DNA of 64,000 bases from the NCBI GenBank assembly GCA_016748015.1, contig JAAOMT010000519.1, positions 57,906 to 121,905 of the forward strand, in the 5' to 3' direction. A model generated the notes under the pieces. That model was given only the letters and a program-made list of their open reading frames with translations. It had not been told where the DNA came from and did no database searches. The position numbers were made by a program, and so were the translations under genes. Positions 51,478-62,720 of the stretch are shown here, in pieces (the stretch's first letter is position 1; every line of letters starts with the position of its first letter). Source of the DNA: Geosiphon pyriformis. Taxonomy: Eukaryota; Glomeromycota; Glomeromycetes; Archaeosporales; Geosiphonaceae.

Positions 51478-52713
51478 ATGGTAGACATATATATGAGCAA
51501 TGACATAAATCAAGTTATGGCCTTGGTTCCAGGAGCGTACCCACAAAAAGGTAGAGAGCATAGTCTGCAATTTACCAAGTCCACGAAGACATCCTTGAAT
51601 TCTTTTATAATATAAAGATATCTCTTCCAATCTCGTAGATCAGCAAATCCTGACACCATATACTTCCCATAACCACACAAACGGCAATGGTACAACCAAT
51701 ACACAAATTGAACATATTCTACCTACACATGAAAATGACATAAATCTCAATATCAGGGACAGATCCATGTCTTTCAGTGGTAACATATCGACTTTCTTAA
51801 AATGTGAAATCAAATGTTCATTATGGACATTTTTATTTAATTTCACTTATTTTCAGAAACAGAAAGCAACTCCTCATCAAGCGATTCATCGTCCTCATCG
51901 AGTCATCAAGATATTGACACAAGCACTTCAACCACATTCAAAAAAAAAAATCGGAAATCTCACGGTTCAACATCAATTTCGTCATCTTTACCAAATGATC
52001 AAAATCATGAAAGTCCAATCATTTCAACCCTAAATATCAATCAGAATAATTCTAACTCTTCACCAACAACGATAAGTACTACGGAAAATCAACGCCCTTC
52101 AAAACCAACCCCCCTCAATATAAACTATGACGAAATTCATCCACTTTTCGCATCCCCTTTAAAATCCAATACATCAACTTCCCCCGTAAATATATACTCT
52201 CCCGCAACATTTAGCATCCTCTCGCCGACAGATAAATTTGAAAAAAAAAAACAAAAGCAAAAGAAAAATAAAGGTAAAACCTGGTATAAAAAACGTACTG
52301 GAACTCATAGTCCTCCATCGGAACCAATTGAGTCACCTCGTACGTCCGTAGATTCACCCCATGAACGGTCTTCTGAAGACTCGCAAGAGCGTCCGGTTGG
52401 AACCCCGTGGAATGAAAATGCCCCTGAGAATGTGTACCGGTTTAATCAAGTTCAAAAAGAACCAAATAGTGATTCCGAGAAACAATATCAACGTGTAAAT
52501 AAATATGGATCAGCTGGAAGCAGTGACGAATCAAATTCTTCTGGAGAGAAAGTTACAAAAAAAGATAAAAGAGTCGGATCAGTGATTGCAAAGACCGTTG
52601 GGAATATTAAGGTTTTTATATTTTAATTCTTAGAAATCTGGGATCAAAAGTTCTTGAATTTTAATAATCATCCATTTTTTGGTTTACAGGAAAAACTGGG
52701 AAACTTGTATTAA
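51478..52713 (+). CDS. Ser/Asn/Thr-rich disordered orphan protein
   Basis: Four exons with matching phases: 51478-51550, 51618-51779, 51857-52611, 52690-52713, 337 residues. The first exon gives MVDIYMSNDINQVMALVPGA. The centre is a Ser-rich, then Lys-rich low-complexity region (a run of Ser with Asp, KKKNRK, KKKQKQKKNKGK). The C-terminal part is more conserved-looking and charged, with SPRTSVDSPHERSSEDS, GTPWNENAPENVYRFNQVQK and a closing amphipathic SVIAKTVGNIKEKLGNLY. No domain, signal peptide or membrane segment is visible. Many Ser-Pro and Thr-Pro sites suggest phosphorylation. Base composition is clearly higher in C than in the flanks, which supports coding. The first exon's start is the least certain part. 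Function unknown. Confidence 0.6.
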
Positions 52714-53155
52714 AACAATGAACAAAGACTGCAATTAATCAATGCGAACTTAAGAGCGCCCATCAAAGAAGTCGTGAATTTGGCCAATCAAATTGAAACA
52801 TTCATATCTTCGCATTTTTTTACAATTTTAATTATCTGTGTATAAAATCAAGACAATATTAATATTTATTGTATACAGCAGTGATTTCTTATATCCGTAT
52901 ATTTAATATCTCATTTTAAAAAATATAGTTTTGAAAAACCACATAAGTATGTCTCCATTGAACAAATGTTTTGAACTTTATCCCCAGACCATGATTCTCG
53001 AAAGTACTCGTGATCGGTAAAAAGATTTTCCCAAGCAAATATGAACTTTTATTTATAATCGACAAGAAATTTTGATCTAACTGATGTGACAATCGAATTT
53101 GGAATAAAAAAATTTCCTGAAATCGAGTTCTTGTTAATCAAACAAGCGGCTTAAA
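52714..53155. other. Convergent intergenic spacer
   Basis: AT-rich 3' flanks between the orphan Ser-rich gene and the prolyl oligopeptidase gene. Nothing else seen. Confidence 0.6.
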
Positions 53156-56100
53156 TTAATCGTGCCATTGAGCATCAGTTGCGAGTGCGATGAAAGCGAA
53201 TCGGTCAGTCGCCTCTTCAATCTAATAATATATTAAAAGAAATAATCTTAATTCTTATCTTTAAAAGCATTGAAATGATAAAATTCCACTCACTTTTTTT
53301 TTCGTCGGCTTGCCTGCCCCATGTCCAGCCTAAAGTAAAAGTTATTGGGAGTTCATTAATCACAATATTAAGAGACGAGATAACTATGATCATTTTTCCA
53401 AGTACCTTGGTTTCAATCCTTATCAACAAAGGTTTAGGATTATCTTTGGCAACATGTTGCAATTGTGCAATATATTTATAAGAATGGAGTGGTACGCTAG
53501 AATAAAAAGAAATTTAAGTGGTTTAAGCAAATAAATCTTTAATGTTAACCAAAATATCTTACACTCTGTCGTCGTGATCAGATGTAACCAACATGACCGC
53601 TGGGTATGGCTTTTCTGATTGAACATTGTGCAAAGGAGAGTATCTGCAAAGATAAAAAATATGAAAGATTGAAAAGGAGTAAAGGACAGAACCAAAAACA
53701 TAGATGGTTCAAATTTACTTGTAAATGTATTCGAAATCCTCCTTTTTGTCAGGATCACCATAGTCACTTCGCCAAGCGTGACCGATCGTAAACTTATGAA
53801 ATCTTAGCATATCCATCACACCAACATTGGCAACCGCTGCCCCAAATAGTTCAGGAGCCTTAATAAATTGATAAAATTAATTAGAGATGTGGAATGAAAA
53901 TTTCTTTTTTTAAAATACCTGATTAATACAAGCACCAACAAGCAAGCCTCCGTTAGATCCGCCATTGATGGATAATTTCTCAGGTTTTGTATATTTATTA
54001 GTTATTAACCATTTAGATACAGCCTGCGGTACATGAAATAAAGCATAAGTTAAAGCTCCTGATTTGTTGACCGACCGACAGCCAAATAGTCAAGAGATCT
54101 AGCTTGAAAAATTACCTGGAAATCATCGAATACGTTCTGTTTCTTGTGAAGCATTCCAGCAGCATGCCAATCCTCACCATATTCGCCACCACCTCGTATA
54201 TTCGCGACTACCAATACACCCTCGTAGTGTTGTACAAAGTTAATCCATGTGGGACTGAACATTGGAGTCATGCTGATACTGAATCCTCCGTATCCGTAAA
54301 TATGTGTCGGATTTTTGCCATCAAGCGTGAGATCCTATTAAAAGAGTGGTGGATTGGAGTTGAAGAATACCATAATTTTAAAAAAACACGATTTCATAAA
54401 ATTTTCCTAACTTTTCGGGAAATAATGAAAACGGGTATTTTCGTGCCATCTTTGCTTTCCACAAAGACCTGTTTGGTCTCTAAATTCTCGGCGTCCAGGC
54501 CCTGAATTTGAGTGGTTCGGAAAACAGACATTGAATTATCCAAAAGATTGTATCGATAAATTACGCCAGGATTGAGGAATCCAGTGAATTTGAAAAAGAA
54601 TTCCGTGTCTTCATTTCGACCAGCTAACGACTCAATCGACCCTATTGGAATATCAAGCTCTCGGAGTAATTTACCGGTTGATAAATCGTGTATAGAAATT
54701 TGCTCTTTTACATCGTGCATATAAACTGTGATAAGATTGGTTTGATGGACGACTTTGGCAAATGAGAGAACGTCAACAGGATGTTGTGGGATGAGTTCGG
54801 TAAAGCCCTGAATATAAAAACTTTGTATTAAAAAAGATTTTCAAAATTCGCGAATATAAAGTTAAAAACAAGCAACCTGATCGGGTTGTTCTAAATCATA
54901 AGTGATAATTTTATATCGCGGGGCATTCAAGTTAGTCTTGAAATAGAATTTCGAACCTTGATTGATGATGCTGCAATCATAATTTCTTACAAGTTGTAAG
55001 AGGATTAGGTAGCAAACTCAAAGAAAAAAAGTGAAAAATTTACTGACTAATTATATTCTGCATCAAAATTGTCGACAACTTTGACAAAATCCAAATCAGC
55101 TGAGAAAATTAAAATTAGTTATTATTTGAGACTTCATATTCAGAATTTTGAATCTTTTTGAATTGCTCACTTGTAACTTTTCCTCCAGTCTTTTGCAAGT
55201 CCGCTATCCAAAATTTATTTACTGGATCACAATCTTTAGTGGTAGACAACAGAACGTATCGTCCATCCTCTGAAACCTCAGCACCAAACAAGTATTCAGG
55301 GTTTGTGGGATCCTGGTGTATAAGAATATCCTCTACCTGTTGAGTTCCGACTTTATGATAGTAGGTCTGATAAATATTGACCCAAATGAGTTTACATTAT
55401 AAAGTGTCTTATGCGACTGCTTTAATCCAGATTATTTCTTGGTTACCTTAGCATTTAAATTCGAGTCTGTTTCAGTGCCTTTGTCCCCTGTTTTCTCTGG
55501 CTTTGGATATTGCTGTATGATTAAGTTGGAGATGTATGGTTGATGCGGTTTTAAATTTAATATCACACAATTGCAGAATCCTCAACAAGAAATCTGAAGC
55601 GTAAAAGTATCCCACGTACATTGTAAAAAAACCCAGCATCATCATGTGTAAAGCTATAACCAGAAAATTTGACCCATTCAACTAAATCATCAAGGTGTTG
55701 ATTTGGCTCAAAACCAGTCGTGGGCTTAATATAAACTGTAACCCAATCACTTCCTTTGATGAAAACGAAAAATCAATTATTGAAAACACATTCTCGTAAA
55801 CAGGCACTATGATTACCTTTTTTAACTCACCAGATTTAGAGATACCATAAGCAAAGAGTTTACCAGATTTGGAAAAACTGTATGAAGATAAGGATGCTGT
55901 ACCGTCTGCCTCGAGTGCATTTGGCTGGGAGATATTATTCACAATTGAAGTTTAAAGAAAGAAGTTATTGATCTTTATTCAAGCGAAAAATTACTCCGAT
56001 TGATATAAAGGCAATTATACATCAAAGAAGACTTTTGGTTCACTGGTAAGTGAGGATTGTTGATAGAGCACACTGTGTAGAAGGCATGAATATTGATTAA

Positions 56101-56844
56101 AATACATGAGACCTTCTTCATTGATTAAAAATCCCTTTAAAACTGACCTTTGTGGTTGTAATCCAGTATTATGGAAATAATAATAAAAATCACCCTTTTT
56201 AAATGGGCATCCATACTTCTCATAATCATACATGGTCGTCAGACTGAAAAAAATTTTAAAATTACAAATTTCTTTTCAATATTATTAACCTTTGATTTAC
56301 GAAAAATCGTTATTTAGAACAGATGTAAACCTCTGTCGAAACTTTTCACGATCAGGGTAAGATTCCAAATACTTGTTAGTGAGAGTATTTTGAGCTTCCA
56401 CAAAGGCCTAATGCAAGTACCAAAAATTCATGATAGTTAAGATCTAAATATTTTAACAAAAATTTCTCATTCAGTCAAAAAAGTTATTACTTTTGTCTCG
56501 TCGGAATCTGGATCTTCTAACCATCGGTATGGATCAGCAACGCGAGTCCCGTGCAATTCTTCGACAGCGGATGAATCACGCCTGACCTCCGGATAAGTCC
56601 AAACCATTCTTTTTGTCGGTCGATTTTGCGTCAAGATAAAAGGATTATGTCGGTTTAAACGTGTCGTTGAAGTGAAAGTTAAAATTTTTGAGGAAAATAA
56701 TCGGACACAGCCTGAGATATGATGAATACCAAATAATAGATGTGAGGTAGACCAGGGTGAAACAGCGACACCAGCAGCAGCGGCAGCGATAGCAATAGCG
56801 GCAACTTGCTGTTGAAGTTTTAGAGGGCGGAAAAATCGATGCAT
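53156..56844 (-). CDS. Prolyl oligopeptidase (family S9A)
   Basis: Eighteen exons join without a break into 782 residues: 56844-56491, 56407-56331, 56243-56148, 56072-56021, 55924-55831, 55753-55620, 55512-55447, 55366-55171, 55099-55048, 54970-54877, 54807-54412, 54334-54116, 54023-53919, 53858-53719, 53643-53563, 53496-53406, 53329-53294, 53221-53156. The propeller part starts at YPEVRRD and DPYRWLEDP; the hydrolase part has [23 protein letters not shown], and the triad Ser633 in GGSNGG, Asp716 in SDHDDRVVPLHS and His752 in AGHGAGKP. Known: cleaves after proline in peptides up to about 30 residues, usually in the cytosol. Odd: about 80 residues precede the usual N-terminus, Ala-rich and basic with an RLFSS-like presequence; an in-frame Met80 directly before the conserved start would give a normal 703-residue enzyme. 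All catalytic residues are present, so it is probably active. Confidence 0.95.
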
Positions 56845-57544
56845 TTGTCACAATAAAAAGGGATCATTGAAAGTAAGTCCTGAATTGGTTGGTTACAATT
56901 GAGCAACATAACAACTGTTACTGGGGGACCTTTTTTTCATTGATGGAAATCATTAAAGTAATCAAGTAAAACTTTATTTCAGCGTTCGCATGAATTTATT
57001 GAAAAAATACTTTCCACAAAATGATTTGAATTGTTAAATTATCAAATGGGTTTGAAACGAAACTGCAAGGATATTTTATTTCAAATTGGAATTCAGAAGA
57101 AATTTCAGCATTTTCTTGACAAAATTAGTTGCTCCATGGTTAAAAATTTAAGCTTGTTTTGGCTGTCGAGTGGATAAACTGAGATAAAAATATTTTGCTT
57201 TTATTCCATATTTTTTTCAGAGAAGGGTAAAAATCCTCAAGAGGCTGGGGTTTATTTTAGTGACTGATAAGGTTTAGAATTCTCATTCAAAATTAGCACT
57301 TTTTTTAAGCTTCCATTGTAGAAGCGCAGCATATTTATTAATTATTGGGTACACCCTAATTATGGTGATGGCGATAAATGAGCCATGTTGATTGAAAACT
57401 AGTTTAGTACTAGTGGCGTATTTAGATGTAAAAATCAGATCATGGGAAAAATTATATAAAACCAACAATTACAGAATAAAGAAGCTTTAACCTTACTTCA
57501 TTCTCCTACTGATTCCACATTACAGAAACTCCCTTGCTTTAAAA
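56845..57544. other. Divergent promoter region
   Basis: Seven hundred bases between the start of the prolyl oligopeptidase gene and the small gene at 57545, AT-rich. TATATAAA at 57453-57460 is a candidate promoter element for the latter. Confidence 0.5.
57453..57460 (+). promoter_or_regulatory. TATA box before small gene
   Basis: TATATAAA 85-92 bases upstream of the ATG at 57545, followed by a C-rich leader. Confidence 0.45.
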
Positions 57545-57865
57545 ATGTCATCAGCGTTTTCTCAAAAAGAACAACATGTATCGTTTGAGTCCCAAAAATT
57601 ACCGAACGCTACATTTTCTTCAATTACCGATACCACAACCACTTTAATTACCGTTAACAATACGATGACTCTCACGACTACAAATAATACAACCACTCTT
57701 GCAAAAACTTATCCTCGAGCGCGTATGATACCCAAAAGAAGGGCTACCCCATATGTTTGGGATTTTCCAAAAACAGCCAATGCAGATATTGAAAAAGAGG
57801 ATGAAAGGAATGAGGATGAAAAGGAAAAGGAAAAGGAAAAAATTAAACAACATGAGCAAATGTAA
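57545..57865 (+). CDS. Small Thr-rich hypothetical protein
   Basis: Single open frame of 106 residues from an ATG placed about 90 bases after a TATA element. Residues 25-52 are almost pure Thr/Asn/Leu (from an ACC/AAT-rich stretch). They are followed by a distinctive basic segment RARMIPKRRATPYVWDFPK and a Lys/Glu-rich, probably coiled or disordered tail. No signal peptide, membrane segment or known domain. C-rich third positions contrast with the flanks and support translation. Function unknown; it could be the first exon of a larger gene reaching into the 58.3-58.8 kb pieces. Confidence 0.5.
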   Translation: MSSAFSQKEQHVSFESQKLPNATFSSITDTTTTLITVNNTMTLTTTNNTTTLAKTYPRARMIPKRRATPYVWDFPKTANADIEKEDERNEDEKEKEKEKIKQHEQM

Positions 57866-58286
57866 ATTGCCAATTTCTTTTCCTTTGGTGGAGGATTTTC
57901 AAAAATCAATTTTTACTATTTAGTTATTACTATGGGTTCATCATTTGAAAATTCCTTATTCGACATATTATTGCTGGTGCTTTTAATTATGAATAATTAT
58001 TTGTTGTAAACCAATGACCCTCTTTAATCTTTCATAAATATGAATTCATTGATTGAAGAAATAGATTCGATCACGGGTTTGGACATGTACCTAAAAAATG
58101 ACTTCTACTTTGGATTATTAGAGTCTTCATGTTCATTCTTTAATAAAAAAACTGAGAACTCTGTTTAATTAAATATATTCTTTTGTGTCAAAGAATTCTT
58201 TTTCAACAAAGTGAACATCTGACAAATAGTGGCTTGATGCTTTGTTCCTCAGTTCTAATTGTTTTCTTTGCTTATTCATGTGTGAC
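57866..58286. other. AT-rich spacer
   Basis: 3' flank of the small gene; nothing else seen. Confidence 0.5.
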
Positions 58287-58792
58287 ATGTACCACGTGTC
58301 TTCTAACCGACTTCAATTAAGAAACACGTCTTTTCATCAAAAACGTCGTGACAACTTTTTCCCCACTTTGGTAGCAGCCTCAAACCCAAGATCTTCCTTC
58401 TGTACTCGCAAATCCACGAATCCACAACGGAACCGCCCTTATATGCGAACAAGCCGTCGTCTCCACGAGCCTCCGTATTAAGGAAGAGAAATTCACTACC
58501 TGAGCTGTACGAAGCTTATTACCAGAAAAAAGGTGAGCATAAATACCTTATCTGCATCCAAATAAGATCAGTTATTATTATTAAGTTGTTTATTATTAAC
58601 CGTTTAGAAACGACATGTTCTAGAAGTTGAATCGAATCTTGTAAAGGAGCATACCATTAAAAGCGATAAATTGTTGGAATTTAAGGTCAGTAAACAGCAT
58701 CTGCTCTGCAGGAACCGAGGTTTACGAAGATTCTAAAGAAATTATCATTACAACTTGAATACATTAAGAATGTGATGAGAATCCACAACTGA
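58287..58792 (+). CDS. Hypothetical small spliced gene, model uncertain
   Basis: C-rich, coding-like sequence. One frame reads IHESTTEPPLYANKPSSPRA and RKRNSLPELYEAYYQKK up to a GTGAGC donor at 58532. A phase-matched exon after CTAG near 58625 reads EVESNLVKEHTIKSDKLLEFK, and a final piece reads EPRFTKILKKLSLQLEYIKN up to a stop at 58790-58792. The last junction could use either a donor inside the second piece (about 83-nt intron) or read-through to an earlier stop. Upstream, an ATG at 58287 opens a different frame (MYHVSSNRLQLRNTSFHQKR) that ends at 58481, so either an intron or a frameshift lies between. No family recognised; Ser-Pro-rich and basic. Confidence 0.35.
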
Positions 58793-59526
58793 CGATTCAG
58801 AATACCTCATCGTGGGGTTACTTTCATGTATTACTGTTTAATGATATACAATGATAGCATTAACCAGGATAAGCGATTTTATAAGTGCGCATCTTAGCGT
58901 GTAATTCGTGGTTTTGATAGGTGCATTTTTTTAGATTAACTATTTTCTTCAGTCCACTGTATTACTATAGTATTGACCACTCTCAACTCCTAGGCGGAGC
59001 TTCCCAATGATTTTCAGACATCTTTCCGTTCCTTTCGATCTTGAAATCAATACTTTATCAAAAGATGAAGGGGATTTCTAGAATTTATTGCATTTCCATA
59101 GTCCAATGGTCTTGAGCCTATAAATCGGTAGACAAGCAAGCCTAAAATTTAGTACGAACACTGAGTATATTCCGCACCAAAATGTACGCTTATTTGAAAA
59201 TCTATGTAACGTCTTGCTCTCGGGGTTCAACAGTAAAGAAAAACACGCTCGGCGCCAGAATTGTTTGTCCAAGGTTCATAAAACCATCGACTATGTATTT
59301 GCTGAGACCAAGGCCTTATCGGGTTGAATAGTGAGTAATTGGAATATAAGTCTCTATTCTGATTGGCGACGTGAAGCAAAATGGGGGGGGGTGGGTGGGT
59401 TTGGATGACATTGGCAGTTTCAAACCCCTAACGCTAAGCCGTATCGCTTGTATAGTTTAAAATCTGGGGGTTTGATGGTTGCTATAGCGATAGCGGTTGA
59501 GGCATTTATAATTTATTGTAGATGAC
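58793..59526 (+). pseudogene. Decayed coding fragment of unknown family
   Basis: From about 58990 to 59325 one plus-strand frame reads as protein (PMIFRHLSVPFDLEINTLSK, then HFHSPMVLSL, then QNVRLFENLCNVLL and KVHKTIDYVFAETKALSG) but contains two in-frame stops, at about 59079 and 59119. Composition is clearly less AT-rich than the flanks. I do not recognise the family. The rest of the interval, including a G-run near 59380-59400, shows no gene. Confidence 0.35.
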
Positions 59527-59760
59527 CTAAACGTTAAAGAAATCAAATAAAAATTGCTCTAAAGCGTTTTGCTTCAAGAGAAAAATATGAGCTAAAAAAG
59601 TGCTTGGAATGAATACTATACGGATGACCGAGGATGCAAAATCGGAATCGAAAAAAGCAGCGGCAGTAATATATATAGTAACACCTGCAGTCTCGATAGC
59701 TCTTTGTAGATCACGTCCGGAGCTCTGATCGTCCATACCTTTTATAGGTCGATAAATCAT
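59527..59760 (-). CDS. Small hypothetical membrane-type protein
   Basis: Open frame of 77 residues starting with a true ATG at 59760. The N-terminus is polar (MIYRPIKGMDDQSSGRDLQR); the rest is hydrophobic, with two candidate helices (VTIYITAAAFF and VIRIVFIPSTFLAHIFLL). Base composition is higher in G+C than the downstream AT-rich DNA. It may be complete or a first exon. No family recognised. Confidence 0.35.
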   Translation of the reverse strand: MIYRPIKGMDDQSSGRDLQRAIETAGVTIYITAAAFFDSDFASSVIRIVFIPSTFLAHIFLLKQNALEQFLFDFFNV

Positions 59761-60829
59761 GTAAAAAAAATTTTCAAATACACAAGTTATATGAAATTAT
59801 TTTTTAAATAAACATTCCCAAAGCTTGAATTTGCAATTATGGCAAATTAGTAAGTTTACTCGAAAAGAAAAAAAAAACTTAAATGATCAACTAAAATTCA
59901 AACATAATTTGGAAAAAAAAATTGATGCAATTATTAACAAAAAATAAAAGGTTGACATCATTTAAAATAAATAAATATTTTAAAATTAAGTTGTATTTTT
60001 AAACAAAAGCACATTTAATTAAGATTTATTAAAAGTCAACTTATGAAATTATTTTTTGGTTTTATACTTTAATAAATTAATTAGCTTCTAGCACAATCTT
60101 AAAGATTACCATGTCTTATGGCAATTTACAGGTAGAGGGAAATTTGTATTCATTATATTTACCTCGGACCTCTACATTATAAAAAAAAATAAGATTTATG
60201 ATATAGAAATAAGTCAATCCCAAATTACATGATTATTTAACACGGTTTTTTTTAGAAATGATATGGGGTGTTTTGAAAATATTAAATTTTATGTAAGTTC
60301 TATAATTATTACTACGGATGGTTTTATACACGCTTACCAGATGGCAGTCATATTCTATATATCGTTTTAGCGTTTTAGATTTCAACGGCGAATTGTGAGT
60401 CTCCTAATGATGATAACCAATAATTGCTTTCAATGTTTAGGAAAGCAAAAGACTATAAAACGGAAAATTTTAAAAATAATTAGGTAATTCATCAACTTTT
60501 TAATATTAAATATTACCTATTTATTTGCAGCATTGCAACAATATTTATCGTTAAAGGCATACTACCATTCTTATTTTGGATTCAAGCATTTCACCACACG
60601 GAAAAAACTAATAACTAATTTAGTTAAAGTCCTACAATAAAATTTTTCCTCTTTGAAGAATAGTATTTTGGATTATTTTATATTTATCTTAAACAATGGT
60701 AACTTTTCCCCGCGATTGATATCAACACTTGGCGACAAATTAATACCAAAAAAACATATAGTAAGAATTCACTTAATAAAGTCAATTAAATTTAAGACGA
60801 TAAAAAACTTTGAAGTTATTCTATGAGAG
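59761..60829. other. AT-rich intergenic
   Basis: Upstream region of the second lipase-like gene. No coding signal seen. Confidence 0.6.
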
Positions 60830-62145
60830 ATGTTTAGCATCTCAAATTTTTGGTTTTCCCTAGTCTTCGTATTTGGAATAAGTTATCATCTATTAACCAA
60901 CATTACACAATCAAGTTTATTATCATTTAGCGTTATAACATCATCATCATCCAATTTCAAAAAAGCATTTACCTATTCGAAAAGCAATTTCATAACTCGT
61001 ACATTTGACATACTAAAAAATGGACAGCCATCTCTTGATCGAAAAGTGTGGAGTGATCAAGAGATTATTCTTAGCAGTAGAGGCTCATCTAATACAGATC
61101 ACAAATTACCAGTATCAATTGCTAATAATTCCTTCCTTGTTAACATATTAACTAAAGCTGCAAAGGAGACAAGTTCATTCTATTCTAACGAAGGAACTGG
61201 AAAAGAAATAGTCCCAGGAGTTTTTGGTATGTTTAAATTTTTTTATTTTATACCAAAAGTCATAATTCTAATTTCAAATTTAAATTATAGTAAAAATTAT
61301 TGTCAACCCAAAAGATCAGCTAGGAATTTCAAAGTTCAATATAATTTTCAAAGGGTTGAAATTATCCTTTCAAGAATGGATGACAAGAAAATATTCGTTA
61401 GTGAAGGCTCACGAATTCAATGCAAAAATAGATAAAATATTTTTGAATCAATGGAGACTAATGTCCCAAAAACTTGGTGATGAATTATTGACAATAATTG
61501 AGCCATCTGTTATCAAGGGAAAAAACCTTTTTGATTTAACGATAATGGGTCATGGTGTTGGAGCTGGTAGTTATTTATTCCACTGCAAGAAATCGAGATT
61601 TAATATAAAAAGCTTGGATTAATTAAAATTTATACCTCAAAGTTTATGCAGTCTTCACCAGTTTTATTCTCGGTACACTCTTTCCCTCAAATATAAAGAT
61701 TATAACCTTCGGTGAACCACGAATTGGCAGTTTCGAATTCGCCAAAAAGATGAATTCTTTAAGCAAGATAAATAACCTCAACATTTATCGAGTCATCTTG
61801 GACGATGATTATGTTCCGCGCTTACCAAATTCAGGTGGTCGGAGTTTATTTCACCATATTAATGAAATTTGGATTCCGCCAGAGTGTGAGTGTATAAATG
61901 AATCCGGGGATAGGCTTATTTATCAATGTTATGGAAAGGTGGTTAATGTGAAGAAGGGGATTATTGAGGAGAGTCAAGTAATATTATCCTCATTATATGT
62001 ATTATCATTATTATTTTAAGATCTGTTAATCGAAAAATCTAAATTTTTGTAGCTATGTAATAATCGATATAAAAACTTTGAAGATAAAGCCCATTACGGT
62101 CCTTACTTTGGGTATATGATTGATTATGATCGTCCGACTCAATAA
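60830..62145 (+). CDS. Class 3 lipase-like protein, second copy, nucleophile serine replaced
   Basis: Four exons with consistent phases, 60830-61226, 61291-61566, 61643-61977 and 62053-62145, encode 366 residues. An N-terminal hydrophobic segment (FWFSLVFVFGISYHLL) suggests a signal peptide or anchor, followed by a Ser-rich region. The Lipase_3 part shows FNIIFKGLKLSFQEW, elbow IMGHGVGAGVYAV, ITFGEPRIGSFEF, DDDYVPRLPNSGG (Asp) and FHHINEIWIPPEC (His), and a tail with AHYGPYFGYM. As in the copy at 1323 the elbow Ser is Gly, while Asp and His positions are kept. It lacks the Cys/Trp-containing WANVPYCF region of that copy, and the RG of the oxyanion strand is KG. Three splice sites fall at positions equivalent to introns in the first copy (after the elbow and before the HYGPYFG tail, and before the core), showing common origin. 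Activity is doubtful. Confidence 0.78.
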
Positions 62146-62720
62146 AGAAAATAATTGCCATTAAAGTGTTGGGAAATTCAGGAGGTGCTTTCCAAAAGTT
62201 GATAGACAAAATTTATAGAATAAAAAAAAGTTTAATCGATTGTGATTGGAGTGGGTGTCAACAGATATTTACAACAGCCTACTTTGGAAACTCATATGTA
62301 CCGGGTCATCAAAAGTCTGTAAGACGCTCAGCCATTACGATCAAATCTTGATTCAGTGCTTCTTCAACCGCATAATATAAAACAGTTTGATCATTGGATT
62401 CAAGGCAAAGACGAAAATACTCCTTTTGAAGATCAACTAGGAAAACATTTTAAATTGTTACTTCGTGGCAGTCAAGACTTATTCACTCGATTTTTATCGA
62501 TTATGCAATAATAAAGGAGCAACAGTAAGCGTGATTAAAGGAACTGACCAGCTAATTGGTCAATAATATTCTCTAAAATAAGCTCATCAGCAGTAACAAG
62601 CAATTCTAAAATGGTAGGTACTCCATGTTTATCAAGAGAAATCACGCCATCATAAATATACCTGAGCCGGAAATAAAACATATGAATTTATATTTGCTAA
62701 ATACTTTGGCGCAAACAAAA
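62146..62720 (+). pseudogene. TLD-domain gene remnant
   Basis: The plus strand from about 62340 reads SNLDSVLLQPHNIKQFDHWI, then QLGKHFKLLLRGSQDLFTRF. After a one-base shift near 62500 it continues LCNNKGATVSVIKGTDQLIGQ, the core of a TLD domain as found at the C-terminus of glomeromycete BTB proteins. Two adjacent stops and the frameshift break it, and the final part (62590-62660) is degenerate. An open piece upstream (62166-62351) has no clear family. Known: TLD domains occur in oxidation-resistance proteins. No BTB domain is visible before it, so it is a truncated and broken copy. Confidence 0.65.

Noticed and set aside
51418-51846. Overlapping minus-strand open frames
   Set aside because: They lie opposite exons 1 and 2 of the Ser-rich gene, whose plus-strand model has consistent phases; no family recognised on the minus strand.
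53275-55343. Several plus-strand frames
   Set aside because: Shadows of the prolyl oligopeptidase exons on the minus strand.
57644-57909. Minus-strand Phe/Leu/Ser-rich frames
   Set aside because: Complement of the Lys/Glu-rich tail of the gene at 57545.
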